DNA from: Anaerolineales bacterium
GTDB taxonomy: Bacteria; Chloroflexota; Anaerolineae; Anaerolineales; E44-bin32
Direction of reading: 5' to 3'
Assembly: GCA_037382465.1 (NCBI GenBank)
Contig: JARRPX010000004.1
Location: 1 to 64,000, forward strand
Length of the DNA stretch: 64,000 nt
In this document: piece by piece, positions 44,472 through 54,202 of the stretch
Layout of the letters: every line of letters starts with the position of its first letter
Numbering within the stretch: position 1 is the first letter of the stretch
The notes under the pieces: generated by a model
Seen by the model: only the letters and a program-made list of their open reading frames with translations
What the model was told of the DNA's origin: nothing
The model's database searches: none
Program-made: the position numbers and the translations under genes

Positions 44472-45002
44472 TCAATCCACTGGCACCCAGGGGGAGCCAT
44501 CCTGGATCTTCTCGCCCGGTTGAATCGGGATCGGCAAAACTTCCGGTGTGCCATCCTCACCACACAGCACCATGAGCAGTCCTTCATCGCTGTGATAGCT
44601 GTATACGTCATCATCGACCTGCAGGGTAACCTCGTATCCCGGGGTAATCACCTGGGCGTAATCCATCTCCTCCGCGGGGCAGCCCAGGCTCGAATCGGAC
44701 CACTCCACCTCTTCCACACTCACGACCTGGACGTCATCTTCCGAAACGCCCAATCGCTGCGCGAGGTCGGAAACTGCCCGATCGACGATGTACGCTTCGC
44801 CTCGCATCGGCGCCGGGGTTTTAATCTCTCCTACAAACGATTGCTCCGTGGCTTCCTGCGGCTGCGGCGTCGCAGCAGGCTGCTCTTTTCCTTCCGTCGA
44901 AGAAGCAGAGACGTTCTTCTCTCCCGCAACGCTTCTCGCCTGGCAGCCCACGAGCGTCAACGCGATTACCAGCATCAATCCGATAAGCCTACGTTTCTTC
45001 AT
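44472..45002 (-). CDS. Lipoprotein, unknown function
   Basis: A 176-residue protein with a lipoprotein signal (LMLVIALTLVGC), a Gln/Pro/Thr linker, and a small domain with VSDLAQRLGVSEDDVQVVSVEEVEWSDSSLGCPAEEMDYAQVITPGYEVTLQVDDDVYSYHSDE. That pattern (helix, then W-D-SLGCP) recurs in many bacterial secreted proteins of unknown function. Two Cys in the domain may pair. The function is not known. Confidence 0.75.
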   Translation of the reverse strand: MKKRRLIGLMLVIALTLVGCQARSVAGEKNVSASSTEGKEQPAATPQPQEATEQSFVGEIKTPAPMRGEAYIVDRAVSDLAQRLGVSEDDVQVVSVEEVEWSDSSLGCPAEEMDYAQVITPGYEVTLQVDDDVYSYHSDEGLLMVLCGEDGTPEVLPIPIQPGEKIQDGSPWVPVD

Positions 45003-45171
45003 TGCAACCTCCCTTACGTATCAGTATATCCATCCGTAATGCTTATGACGACTCTCAGGTCCGTTTTGTTCCTGCGCCCACGCGGCTCGAATTCAGGCCA
45101 CAAGAACGCATACCGCACGTGCCTTCCGCATTGCACCCAGGTGTTTGCAGCCAGAGAAGGAAAACGATACC

Positions 45172-46875
45172 ATGATCCCGAAACCCCACAAGGATAAAAA
45201 CATGGCAGAAGAAAAAGAAAAAACAGACGGCGGCAGCGAGGAGCAGGGACAGAAACCGACTTTCCGTTCGCCGCGTTCACTCAGCTTGATGGCGATCATT
45301 CTGGGAGTTCTCTTCGAGATCCTCTTCGACGGCCACCCTACCGGCATTTCTTTTCCCATCTGGATCACTGCCTGTTTGCTTGCCCTCGTCGGAATGGCAC
45401 AGAATGAAGGAATCCAGCCGGCAAAACCCGAATATCTTCTTTCGATTCCCATCGTCGTGCTTTCTGTATTCACCTGTTTTCGGTTGGAACCCATGACGGG
45501 CATATTGAGCATGTTAATCACGCTTCTCATCTTTGCGGTCTGGATATTCGCCTTCCGCATTGGTCGGGTGCTCGAGTTTCGCTGGGTGGATTTCATCGTC
45601 GCCACCATACGCACTCCATTGGAGTGTTTATTCGGATGGGGTCCTGTTGCTGCTGCAGCCGTACGGCAGACGATCGGCGCTCGCGCCACGAAAAATAAAC
45701 TGATTGCGATCCTGCGGGGATTGCTGCTTGCGCTTCCAGTCTTTTTCCTCTTCCTGGCGTTGCTGGCGAGTGCCGACCTGGTATTCGCCGACTACGTGCG
45801 GAAGGCCTTCCAATGGCTTGACCTTGATCGACTGATACAGATCCTGCGGCGGTTATTCATTATCCTTTTCGCCACGGCACTCTCACTCGGTGCCCTCGTC
45901 ATGGCGCTTCGAAAACGGGAAGAAAACATCGCCGGGCACGCGCAAAAGTCTTCGTCACAAATTCTGGGAATCATCGAAGGCGCCGTCGTCCTGATCGTGA
46001 TCGACCTGCTTTTTGGCGCCTTCGTCGCCATCCAATTTGCTTATCTATTCGGCGGAGAAGCCAACATCACCGCAGCCGGCTACAACTACTCGGAATATGC
46101 CCGTAGAGGCTTTTTCGAGTTGACCGTGCTGGCAGTGCTGAGCCTTGGTTTCATCATCGGCTTGAGTCGTTGGACGAAACGCGAAAGCACCTCGGAGAAG
46201 AACTGGTTTACTGCGCTGAGTACCTGTCTGGTGGCTTTGATGGGCGTCATTCTGGCTTCCGCAGTCAAGCGGCTGCTGCTGTATGAGGACGCCTACGGAT
46301 TCACCCGCCTGCGTACTTACACTCACGTGGCAATCGCCTGGATGGGCGTCATGTTCGCCGTCTTCCTCGTCCTGCTCTATCGGGAACGCCTGCGTCGCTT
46401 CGCCCCCGTCGCTGCACTTGGGGTGCTCGGTTTCACGCTGACGCTGAATGTGCTGAACGTCGATGCCTTCATCGTGCGTCAAAATATTAAACGGTACACA
46501 GATCGCGAAAATACCGAAATCGTCCGAGAAGGCATCACACGGGTCGGTGCCGGATCAGCGGAACTCGATTTGCGCTATCTGTTCGATCTTTCTTACGACG
46601 GCGTCCCTGGTCTAGTCGATTTCGCCGATGCGGCGCAGGGAGAAATCCGCACGGAACTCCTCTCTCAATTGGCTTGCGAACGAGGCAAGCTGAATGCGCG
46701 TATGGAAAGCCTGAAATGGCCTTCGTTGCACTTTTCCCGGCTGGGCGCGCAAAAGGCGCTCGACGGCATCGCCGATCTACTCGACGAATACCCGGTCACG
46801 CACAGCAGAACCGACTGGGTGGTGGAAGTGAACGGCGAGTATGAAGCATGTTATCGTGATTTTGATTGGGATTGA
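45172..46875 (+). CDS. DUF4173/DUF4153-like membrane protein
   Basis: A 567-residue protein with about 10-12 membrane helices. The central segment LLASADLVFADYVRKAFQWLDLDRLIQILRRLFIILFATALSLGALVMALRK and the later NYSEYARRGFFELTVLAVLSLGFIIG resemble the DUF4173 family. The last 100 residues are soluble (ELDLRYLFDLSYDGVPGLVDFADAA). I chose ATG at 45172; an earlier TTG adds nine residues. The function is unknown. Confidence 0.7.
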   Translation: MIPKPHKDKNMAEEKEKTDGGSEEQGQKPTFRSPRSLSLMAIILGVLFEILFDGHPTGISFPIWITACLLALVGMAQNEGIQPAKPEYLLSIPIVVLSVFTCFRLEPMTGILSMLITLLIFAVWIFAFRIGRVLEFRWVDFIVATIRTPLECLFGWGPVAAAAVRQTIGARATKNKLIAILRGLLLALPVFFLFLALLASADLVFADYVRKAFQWLDLDRLIQILRRLFIILFATALSLGALVMALRKREENIAGHAQKSSSQILGIIEGAVVLIVIDLLFGAFVAIQFAYLFGGEANITAAGYNYSEYARRGFFELTVLAVLSLGFIIGLSRWTKRESTSEKNWFTALSTCLVALMGVILASAVKRLLLYEDAYGFTRLRTYTHVAIAWMGVMFAVFLVLLYRERLRRFAPVAALGVLGFTLTLNVLNVDAFIVRQNIKRYTDRENTEIVREGITRVGAGSAELDLRYLFDLSYDGVPGLVDFADAAQGEIRTELLSQLACERGKLNARMESLKWPSLHFSRLGAQKALDGIADLLDEYPVTHSRTDWVVEVNGEYEACYRDFDWD

Positions 46876-46908
46876 AACAAAGTGATCCAGCACACTTGAT
46901 TGAACCAC

Positions 46909-46935
46909 AAAAGCCTCCCTTGCGAATCGGGAGGC
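46909..46935 (-). terminator. Intrinsic terminator after the methyltransferase gene
   Basis: GCCTCCC (46913-46919) pairs with GGGAGGC (46929-46935). On the minus strand TTTTG follows. It lies about 20 bases past the methyltransferase stop. Confidence 0.7.
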
Positions 46936-46953
46936 CTTCGGATTACGGAATGG

Positions 46954-47529
46954 CTAACGGAGTTCCTTCTCGGCCACGATCCAAACCGTCGCACCGTCGC
47001 GGATGACACGGGTCCTGGCGCCAAAACCCGCCAACTTCTTTGCGATCTTCTCCGCCAGTACGAAATGGCTGCGGAACAAAGCGAGTTTCTCCGCCAAAGC
47101 GAGCAGCTTCACGCCGAAGCGGCGGATGTCCGGCTCTTCGATGACCAAACGTCCACCGGGCGCAAGAACGCGCCAGAACTCTCGCAGACTGAGTTCCTGA
47201 TCCAGTAAATGGTGGTAGGCATCCACAACGATCACCCGTTCGAAGCTCGCATCCGCAAAGGCCAATTTCTCGGTCTCAGAACCGACGGCACAGCACAGCC
47301 CGTCCTTCTGCCGGGACTGGCGGAGCATGTTGAAGGAAACATCGCTGATGACCACCAGGCCCGCTCTATCGACAAGCTGCTGGGCGATGCGCCCCGTCCC
47401 ACCCGCGGCGTCCAGCAGGCGACCGGCGACCGGCAAACCGACCACCTGCGCCAGCCGGTCGTTCTCCGGGATGCGGATCAAACGATCGTAGAGGGGTGCG
47501 AGGATGTCGAAATGATCGAATATCGGCAT
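46954..47529 (-). CDS. SAM-dependent methyltransferase
   Basis: A 191-residue UbiE-type methyltransferase with motif I GRLLDAAGGTGRIAQQL, the acidic strand end VISDVSFNML, and VIVVDAYHHLLDQELSLREFWRVLAPGGRLVIEEPD. It lacks a distinct substrate domain. The ATG at 47529 has GGAGAT five bases upstream; a longer frame from 47568 is unlikely. The substrate is unknown. Confidence 0.85.
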   Translation of the reverse strand: MPIFDHFDILAPLYDRLIRIPENDRLAQVVGLPVAGRLLDAAGGTGRIAQQLVDRAGLVVISDVSFNMLRQSRQKDGLCCAVGSETEKLAFADASFERVIVVDAYHHLLDQELSLREFWRVLAPGGRLVIEEPDIRRFGVKLLALAEKLALFRSHFVLAEKIAKKLAGFGARTRVIRDGATVWIVAEKELR

Positions 47530-47616
47530 ACCATCTCCGAGGCAGATTATAATGGGATATCTTACCATCCAGATGGTGCAGGCGTGGAGTCAAATCGCGC
47601 CCGCGAACGGACAAAG

Positions 47617-48117
47617 ATGTCGGGAATTTTCATCCGCAAAAAGACGGAAACGGATCGAGCCTGGTGCAGCAGTTTGCTTCGCGACCAATGGGGGTCTGCG
47701 CGAGTCGTCAGCCGCGGCCGTCTTCACCACGCCGAATTGCTCCCGGGATTGATCGCCGAACTGCGAGGTGAACCCGCTGGCCTCTTGACCTACCGCGTCG
47801 AAAACGCAGAGTGTGAAATCGTCACGCTCAACAGTCTGCTGGAGCAGCACGGCGTTGCCACGGCGCTGCTGGAGGCCATCTCTGAGGCAGCCGTTTCGGA
47901 CGGCTGCCGCCGGTTGTGGCTGATCACCACCAACGACAACATCCCCGCTCTGCGTTTCTATCAGAAGCAGGGATTCACGCTGGCCGCGATCTATCCGGAT
48001 TCAATCCGGCAAGCCAGAAAACTCAACCCGGAGATACCCGAACTCGGTTGGGAAGACATCCCCATCCGGGACGAGATCGAATTCGAAAGAAACCTGCAAC
48101 CATCCGGCAGCGCATAA
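47617..48117 (+). CDS. GNAT-family acetyltransferase
   Basis: A 166-residue protein with the GNAT fold: EIVTLNSLLEQHGVATALLEAISEAAVSDGCRRLWLITTNDNIPALRFYQKQGFTLAAIYPDSI. The NIPALRFYQKQGF segment is the conserved acetyl-CoA helix region. It moves an acetyl group to an amine of unknown identity. The start at 47617 begins with MSGIFIRKKTETDRAW. It is divergent from the methyltransferase gene. Confidence 0.85.
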   Translation: MSGIFIRKKTETDRAWCSSLLRDQWGSARVVSRGRLHHAELLPGLIAELRGEPAGLLTYRVENAECEIVTLNSLLEQHGVATALLEAISEAAVSDGCRRLWLITTNDNIPALRFYQKQGFTLAAIYPDSIRQARKLNPEIPELGWEDIPIRDEIEFERNLQPSGSA

Positions 48118-48265
48118 TGCGGCGCTTCCGGCCAGCATCGTGTGTCAGTCTGCCGAGTTTATGGTACGATGCTGTGTTGAACGTTCGGCCGGAGTTTACT
48201 CAGCGGGCCGCTCCGCACGAAAACCGCCGGCCAGCCGGTTATCAAATCGACACGGGCGCAAGCAC

Positions 48266-48937
48266 ATGCGAAAAGCCACGCTGGCGATCGACTCCATCCA
48301 TTTGCTTCCACCGATTTCTCCGGGGAAGATCGTTTGTGTGGGCCGCAATTACGTCGCCCACGCCGAAGAGCACCACGCCGAAGTGCCCGATCTGCCCCTG
48401 CTCTTTCTCAAACCACCCTCGGCGGTCATCGGCCCCGGCGAACCCATCGTACTGCCCCCACAATCGAACCAGGTCGAACATGAAGCGGAACTCGCCGTCG
48501 TGATCTCCCAGCGCGGCCGCTGGATACGTGCAGAAGATGCCGGTAATTTTATCCTCGGCTATACGGCGGCGAACGACGTGACCGCACGGGACCTGCAGCA
48601 GCGGGACGGCCAATGGACCCGCAGCAAGGGCTTCGACACCTTCTGCCCGCTTGGCCCCTGGATCGAGACGGATCTCGACTCTTCGGACGTGTTGATCACT
48701 TGTTCGGTGAACGGACAGATGCGCCAGATGGCGTCCACGCGCGACATGGTGTTCACCGTTCCTCAACTCATCGCCTTCGTCTCCTCGATCATGACCCTCG
48801 ATCCCGGCGACTTGATCCTCACGGGAACCCCCGCCGGCGTCGGAATCCTCGGTGACGGCGACGAGGTGACTGTAGACATTGAAGGCGTCGGCACGCTGCG
48901 GAACCCGGTGCGCGGCCAACCGAGAGACGAAGGATAA
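48266..48937 (+). CDS. Fumarylacetoacetate hydrolase-family protein
   Basis: A 223-residue protein of the short FAH type with the sequence [51 protein letters not shown] and [31 protein letters not shown]. The E-x-E and Asp metal ligands are present. Family members cleave C-C bonds or decarboxylate oxaloacetate-like acids; the substrate cannot be set here. dcd follows. Confidence 0.9.
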   Translation: MRKATLAIDSIHLLPPISPGKIVCVGRNYVAHAEEHHAEVPDLPLLFLKPPSAVIGPGEPIVLPPQSNQVEHEAELAVVISQRGRWIRAEDAGNFILGYTAANDVTARDLQQRDGQWTRSKGFDTFCPLGPWIETDLDSSDVLITCSVNGQMRQMASTRDMVFTVPQLIAFVSSIMTLDPGDLILTGTPAGVGILGDGDEVTVDIEGVGTLRNPVRGQPRDEG

Positions 48938-48962
48938 TCCACCCACACTCAGGAGGCGTTTC

Positions 48963-49517
48963 ATGGGTCTCAAACCCGATCATTGGATTGCGAAAATGGC
49001 TCGTGAAGAAAAAATGATCGATCCCTTTGCCGCGGAGCAAGTCCGCGATGGCGTCATTTCGTACGGCGTCTCGTCCTACGGGTACGATATCCGCGTGGCA
49101 GACGAATTCAAGATCTTCACCAACGTGTATTCGGCCGTCGTCGATCCGAAACAATTCGACAAGGCGTCGATGGTCGATCTCAAGTCAGACGTCTGCATCA
49201 TTCCCCCGAATTCGTTTGCGCTGGCGCGAACCGTGGAATACTTTCGCATCCCCCGCGGTGTACTCACGATCTGTGTGGGCAAGTCGACCTACGCGCGCTG
49301 CGGCATCATCGTTAACGTGACCCCCTTCGAACCCGAATGGGAAGGCTTCGTCACCCTGGAGATTTCCAACACAACCCCTCTCCCGGCGAAGATCTACGCC
49401 AACGAAGGCATCGCCCAGGTGCTTTTCTTCGAAGCCGACGATGAATGCCTCCAATCCTACGCGGACAAAAAAGGAAAGTATCAGAAGCAGAAAGAAATCG
49501 TGCTTCCCCGGATGTAG
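48963..49517 (+). CDS. dcd: dCTP deaminase
   Basis: A 184-residue enzyme with the family core [55 protein letters not shown]. The catalytic Glu and the nucleotide loop are in this block. It converts dCTP to dUTP, feeding thymidylate synthesis. AGGAGG precedes the ATG at 48963. The downstream terminator shows that it ends its transcript. Confidence 0.95.
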   Translation: MGLKPDHWIAKMAREEKMIDPFAAEQVRDGVISYGVSSYGYDIRVADEFKIFTNVYSAVVDPKQFDKASMVDLKSDVCIIPPNSFALARTVEYFRIPRGVLTICVGKSTYARCGIIVNVTPFEPEWEGFVTLEISNTTPLPAKIYANEGIAQVLFFEADDECLQSYADKKGKYQKQKEIVLPRM

Positions 49518-49571
49518 CACTCGAAATCCGGCGTCGAGAGCATTCGAGTGCACTTGCACAGCAACGAACGA

Positions 49572-49601
49572 GCCGCCGGGACCAAAACCGGCGGCTTTTT
49601 T
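49572..49601 (+). terminator. Intrinsic terminator after dcd
   Basis: GCCGCCGG (49572-49579) pairs with CCGGCGGC (49588-49595), followed by six T residues. It also lies just before the end of the convergent aminopeptidase gene. Confidence 0.9.
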
Positions 49602-49622
49602 ACTTCTATCCAGGCGGAGCGC

Positions 49623-50747
49623 CTAAATCTGGAATTCTCCGGACCGGTAGAACAGCTCCCCATCGACGATGATCTCTCCCCCGTCACGCATTTCGCAAAT
49701 CATGTCCCAATGGATGGCGCTCTCGTTGCTCGATCCTGTTTCCGGATATCCGGCGCCGAGCGCCATGTGGATCGTGCCGCCGATTTTCTCATCGAAGAGG
49801 ATGTTCTTGATGAAGCGGTTGATGCGTTTGTTGGTTCCCATAGCGAATTCGCCCACGTATTTCGCGCCGGCGTCGGTTTCCAGCATGCGCAGAAGAAACT
49901 CTTCGTTCTTCTTCGCGCTGGCCTTCACCACTTTGCCGGCTTCAAAATGAAGCTCGACTCCAGCGACCTCACGGCCGCTGTATATCGCCGGATAGGTAAA
50001 TCGAATCCAGCCGTCGAGCGAATCCTCCACCGGGCCGGTGAATATCTCCCCGCTGGGCATGTTGTACGTGCCGTCGGAATTGATGAACTTGCGGCCGTCG
50101 ATCGAAAGCTTGAGTTCTACGTTCGGCCCACGTACTTCGACGCTGCGCTTGCCGGCCAACCAATCCACCAAACGCTGCTGCTCGTCGTGGACGGCTTGCC
50201 ACGCCGCGACCGGGTCATCCTGGTCGGCGAAGGTGGTGCCGTATACGAAGTCCTCGAATTCGGATAAATTCATGTCCGCGTCCTGGGCGTAGGCTTCGGT
50301 CGGGAAGAGGCTGATCACCCAGCGCAGATCCTTGGATGCCGAACGCTGCATGAAAATTTTCGTCAATTCGGCGTGCGCCCTCGAACGCAGGCTCTGTTTG
50401 GCCGGGTCTACGTTGCTCAGGACGCGCGTGTTCGACGAGCTGTCGATGTTGATCATTACGTCGAACTCCGAGCGGACGATTTTCTCGAAGCGGTGCACGC
50501 GCTGCAGCTGATCCTCGTTTCCCTCGGTGAAGAGGATGTAAGCCAGATCCTCGACTTCGACACGCGAACGCAGCAATCCGAGCAGAACGTACGGATACGC
50601 CCCGGCGCGGATGACTTCACGGTAAATCTCCCGAACCAGCGGCATCCCCGCCGGCTGGTGGTAAATCGCCACTACGTCCTTCGGCCGCACCTTGGTCGAA
50701 TACTGCACCAGAATCTTCGCCAGATTCACCACGCGCGCATCTGCCAT
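49623..50747 (-). CDS. M29-family aminopeptidase
   Basis: A 374-residue protein with the M29 pattern: VELHFEAGKVVKASAKKNEEFL, AKYVGEFAMGTN and IGGTIHMALGAGYPETGSSNESAIHWDMI. Glu, His, Tyr and Asp residues in these blocks bind two metal ions. The family includes aminopeptidase T-type enzymes that remove N-terminal residues in the cytoplasm. The ATG at 50747 follows AAAGGA; an earlier ATG three codons upstream is possible. Confidence 0.93.
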   Translation of the reverse strand: MADARVVNLAKILVQYSTKVRPKDVVAIYHQPAGMPLVREIYREVIRAGAYPYVLLGLLRSRVEVEDLAYILFTEGNEDQLQRVHRFEKIVRSEFDVMINIDSSSNTRVLSNVDPAKQSLRSRAHAELTKIFMQRSASKDLRWVISLFPTEAYAQDADMNLSEFEDFVYGTTFADQDDPVAAWQAVHDEQQRLVDWLAGKRSVEVRGPNVELKLSIDGRKFINSDGTYNMPSGEIFTGPVEDSLDGWIRFTYPAIYSGREVAGVELHFEAGKVVKASAKKNEEFLLRMLETDAGAKYVGEFAMGTNKRINRFIKNILFDEKIGGTIHMALGAGYPETGSSNESAIHWDMICEMRDGGEIIVDGELFYRSGEFQI

Positions 50748-50916
50748 GGAACACATCCTTTCTCGGCGATATTTTCCTTGATTATATCAACGCTATCGTT
50801 ATCTAGAATTAATGATATGTCCGTGAAAAGCGTTGAATGTATGAATGAGTGTGTTTGCACGATTGATTGCCTCATTCAACGAAACCATGCCTCGATTTGC
50901 ACACACATCATTCGTA

Positions 50917-51100
50917 GGGCCGGCCAGTGTGCCGGCCCAATTTCACATCGTTTTTTTGGGCGCACACATGGGTGCACCCCAATATTGATGGAATTGATCC
51001 CATGAAAGTCCGCAGGTCGTATTGAAGGGAACCGAAATCCAAACCTCTCACAATTACGAGCGAGAGTTCTTGTAGGGGTGGGTTTGAAACCCGTCCCTGC
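50917..51100. repeat. Cluster of palindromic intergenic repeats
   Basis: The 500-base gap before the kinase gene holds three palindromes: GGGCCGGC/GCCGGCCC (50917-50938), GGGCGCAC/GTGCACCC (50958-50979, one mismatch) and GTAGGGGTGGGTTTGAAACC, continuing CGTCCCTGC (51072-51100). A degenerate copy of the 25678 repeat sits between them (51012-51045). These resemble abundant mobile-like intergenic repeats. No gene is seen here. Confidence 0.55.
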
Positions 51101-51267
51101 CGGGCTGTCTGGTTTCAAGTGGGTGTTCGCGTGGGGGTGTTCAGAAATTGATGAATTCGAATTCAAGGAAAATCAAGACTGCTTGTCTGCAGCCATCGAT
51201 CCAGGACCCTGAAAGGTATCGCTGCCTGACGTCGGTTGCTAATAAAATCGAAGTACTCGAGTTCGAT

Positions 51268-52809
51268 TCAACGCCACGCGCCGCTCAGCGTGCAGCCGGC
51301 GTCAAATTCGAGGGCGAGCAGGTAATCCGTCTGCGCAGGATTTCCCCAGTGGAAGTTGAGCGCGATGACGACCACCTGGTCCTGGGGAATGGTCTTGTTG
51401 GCATCCGCCGACATCTCGAGAACGATGCCGTTCTGCAGGTCTTCCAGCCCGATTTCCCCCTGCCAGAGAACGTCATCCCCCAGGCGAATGTGCTGCAGCA
51501 CACCCTTCACCGTTGCGTCCCAACTCAACTCTCGCACACTCACGAGGTTCACACTCCGGCCGCTCTGATTGTCGACGATCCACTCGGCGTCGTTTCCCTG
51601 TTCCCCCAGATATTGAAGCCGGAGGCCCGGGCAGGCATCCGAGGTTACCGGCTCAGGTGTGGGAGAAGCGGCGAGAACGACAACCTGCTCCGTCGCAGTG
51701 GGTGCAATGTCGATCACGGCTGCCGTCCGGGACGGCGTCGAGGTCACCATGGCAGTCGTTCCGAACCCGGAAAAATAATCCCGCAGCAGCAGCGTTGCCG
51801 CAACCCCGGCGAAGATCACCAGCGTCAGCGGCACGACCCAAAGCGAACCCCTCCGCTGCGAGGCCGGTGTAGATGCGGCCGACGACGAGGGATCCATTTC
51901 GCCAACGCCCGTCTGATTCACCACGTCGAGCGCCAATCTAACTTGCGGAGAAGTTTCTGGAGGCAATCGAAATTGCGGCAGCGGTTTCCCGTCCAACGCA
52001 GCCAGATAGGCCTCCTTCATGAGGCGAATGCTCGGAAATCGATCCTCGCGTCGTTTGGCCAGGGATTTGAGAATCACCCGTTCTTCGTCCGGTGGAATTT
52101 GCGGGTTGAAGCGTCTCGGGCGGGGAACCGGTTCGTTGATGTGCGCCAGGACGCTCGCCATGGGTTTATCGGATTCGAAGGGCAGCCGTCCGGTTGCCAT
52201 GCGGTAGAGTATTACGCCCAATGAATACTGATCCGAACGGGCATCGATTTTCTCGCCGCGCCCCTGTTCGGGAGAGATGTATGCCGGTGTGCCCATCAAC
52301 ATCGACCCCGTGAGCGTGTCCGAACCTTCGATCTGGCGCGCCAGGCCAAAGTCGGTCAGCAAGGCGTTGCCCTTCTCGTCGATCATCACGTTGGAAGGTT
52401 TGATATCGCGGTGAATGATGCCCTTGTCGTGCGCCAGGGAAAGCGCGTCGGAAATCTGCTGCACCCAACGCTTGCATTCCTGTTTGGAAATACTGCCGTG
52501 CTCCATGCGCTCCTGCAGCGTTTCGCCGCGCACGAAGGGCATGACGAGATAGATGTAGCCCTGCGTCTGTCCGTAATCGATGACCGGAACGATGGATGGA
52601 TGCGTGAGATGCTGCTTGACCAACTGGGCTTCGCGTCGAAAGCGTTTCAAGAACATGCGGTCGGCGCTCATCGCCGGGGACAACACTTTCAAGGCCACCT
52701 CGTGCATGCTGCGCGTGTCGACGGCCCGATAGACCGTCGCCATGCCCCCCTGGCCGACGAGCTCGCGAAGATGGTAGTGATCGAGCATTTTTCCAACCAA
52801 CACACTCAT
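51268..52809 (-). CDS. PknB-type Ser/Thr protein kinase with extracellular domain
   Basis: A 513-residue protein with an N-terminal kinase domain (GQGGMATVYRA glycine loop, ALKVL lysine, HRDIKPSNV catalytic loop, DFGLA, GTPAYISPEQ), a membrane helix near residues 320-345 (VVPLTLVIFAGVAATLLL), a Thr/Pro linker and an extracellular C-terminal domain of about 110 residues opening CPGLRLQYLG and ending GCTLSGAW. The two Cys probably pair. It lacks PASTA repeats. The outside domain resembles that of the next kinase. Confidence 0.93.
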   Translation of the reverse strand: MSVLVGKMLDHYHLRELVGQGGMATVYRAVDTRSMHEVALKVLSPAMSADRMFLKRFRREAQLVKQHLTHPSIVPVIDYGQTQGYIYLVMPFVRGETLQERMEHGSISKQECKRWVQQISDALSLAHDKGIIHRDIKPSNVMIDEKGNALLTDFGLARQIEGSDTLTGSMLMGTPAYISPEQGRGEKIDARSDQYSLGVILYRMATGRLPFESDKPMASVLAHINEPVPRPRRFNPQIPPDEERVILKSLAKRREDRFPSIRLMKEAYLAALDGKPLPQFRLPPETSPQVRLALDVVNQTGVGEMDPSSSAASTPASQRRGSLWVVPLTLVIFAGVAATLLLRDYFSGFGTTAMVTSTPSRTAAVIDIAPTATEQVVVLAASPTPEPVTSDACPGLRLQYLGEQGNDAEWIVDNQSGRSVNLVSVRELSWDATVKGVLQHIRLGDDVLWQGEIGLEDLQNGIVLEMSADANKTIPQDQVVVIALNFHWGNPAQTDYLLALEFDAGCTLSGAWR

Positions 52810-53086
52810 AATGCTACCTCTGCTGCAGGGTTCGATGTGCACAGCAACCAAGGGTTTACACTACAGGGACATTTGTGTCAAGCGGAGCGAGTTCGAGAAT
52901 GGATGTATGCGGCAGTTCTCCTGCTATGCCTCGCGTGGTTCCATGATCGACTCCAAAGCTGCATAACAAACGATCCAAAAGAACGGTCCGCTACAAACGC
53001 AGAATTCACACAAACCTTGAGGGCGCACATTAAGCAGGTTATCATCATTCGAATTCCAACGCAGGCACACTGCGAAAGGTGACCCG

Positions 53087-53794
53087 ATGAAGACGACCGC
53101 ACGTGCGGAATGGTTTGCCGGAGTACGGGCGCAGCTCCCCATCCTTCTCGGCGTCGTGCCGTTTGGGGTGATCTTTGGCGCCCTGGCGCTCTCCGCCGGG
53201 ATTCCCCCATTGGAAACTCAAGCGTTTTCACTCTTCGTCTTTGCCGGCAGCGCACAGTTCATCTCCGCCGGATTGATCGCAGAGGGCACTCCGGCGCTCA
53301 TCGTGGTGCTCACCATTTTCGTCGTCAATCTACGTCACGCGCTGTACAGCGCAAGTATTTCCCAGTACACCCAGCATCTCCCCAAACGCTGGAAAGCCGT
53401 CCTCGCCTGGCTGCTCACGGATGAAGCCTTCGTCGTCGCTTCCGTGCGCTATCGAGAACGAAATAACGCGCATTCCCATTGGTATACCCTGGGGACAGGG
53501 CTGACGCTGTGGGCCTCCTGGCAAGCGAGTACGGCCGTAGGCATAGCGCTCGGCAAGGTGATTCCGGAAAACAGTTGGCTCGATTTCGCCCTGCCGTTGA
53601 CCTTTGTCGCACTGCTCGTGCCGCTGTTGATCGACCGCCCGACCTGGATTGCGGCCGCAGTCTCCGGATGTTCGGCGGTGATCCTTTCCGGGCTACCGTA
53701 TAAACTCTGGATTCTGATCGCCGCCACGCTTGGCGTCGCCGCCGGCATGCTCGCCGAAATGCGGCTTGCGCGAGTTAAGGACCTCCCGCAATGA
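53087..53794 (+). CDS. azlC: Branched-chain amino acid exporter, large subunit AzlC
   Basis: A 235-residue membrane protein with about six helices and the conserved VVPFGVIFGALALSAGIPPLETQAFSLFVFAGSAQFISAGL. AzlC and AzlD together export branched-chain amino acids or analogues. AAAGGTGA precedes the ATG, and the stop overlaps the azlD start (ATGA). Confidence 0.93.
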   Translation: MKTTARAEWFAGVRAQLPILLGVVPFGVIFGALALSAGIPPLETQAFSLFVFAGSAQFISAGLIAEGTPALIVVLTIFVVNLRHALYSASISQYTQHLPKRWKAVLAWLLTDEAFVVASVRYRERNNAHSHWYTLGTGLTLWASWQASTAVGIALGKVIPENSWLDFALPLTFVALLVPLLIDRPTWIAAAVSGCSAVILSGLPYKLWILIAATLGVAAGMLAEMRLARVKDLPQ

Positions 53795-54120
53795 AATCCG
53801 CCAGCGCGCTTTACCTGTGGACGATCATCATCGGCGGCATGCTGGTTACCTACGCCACGAGATTGTCCTTCATCCTGCTGGTCCCGCAGGAACGGGTGCC
53901 CACGTTGATGAAACAAGCCCTGCGCTACGTGCCGCCGGCCGTTCTGGCCGCACTGATTCTCCCGGATTTGCTGTTATCGGATGGCAGCTTTCAGCTCGAT
54001 CTTCAGAATTACCGGCTGTTTGCCGGCTTGCTGGCCGCTCTCGTGTCCTGGCGGACGAAAAACACCTGGCTCACCATCGGCGTCGGCATGGGCGCGCTGT
54101 GGCTGCTCTCCTCACTGTAG
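53791..54120 (+). CDS. azlD: Branched-chain amino acid exporter, small subunit AzlD
   Basis: A 109-residue membrane protein with three or four helices and the AzlD pattern GGMLVTYATRLSFILLV, followed by LRYVPPAVLAALILPDLL. It is coupled to azlC by overlap and works as its partner. No regulator is adjacent. Confidence 0.92.
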   Translation: MKSASALYLWTIIIGGMLVTYATRLSFILLVPQERVPTLMKQALRYVPPAVLAALILPDLLLSDGSFQLDLQNYRLFAGLLAALVSWRTKNTWLTIGVGMGALWLLSSL

Positions 54121-54202
54121 ATTAACTGTTGGTATATCAAGTCGAAAAAATCGTCGTTTAGCAAGGGTATCGAGGATGTAATCGGGGATCACACAGGGGG
54201 GA

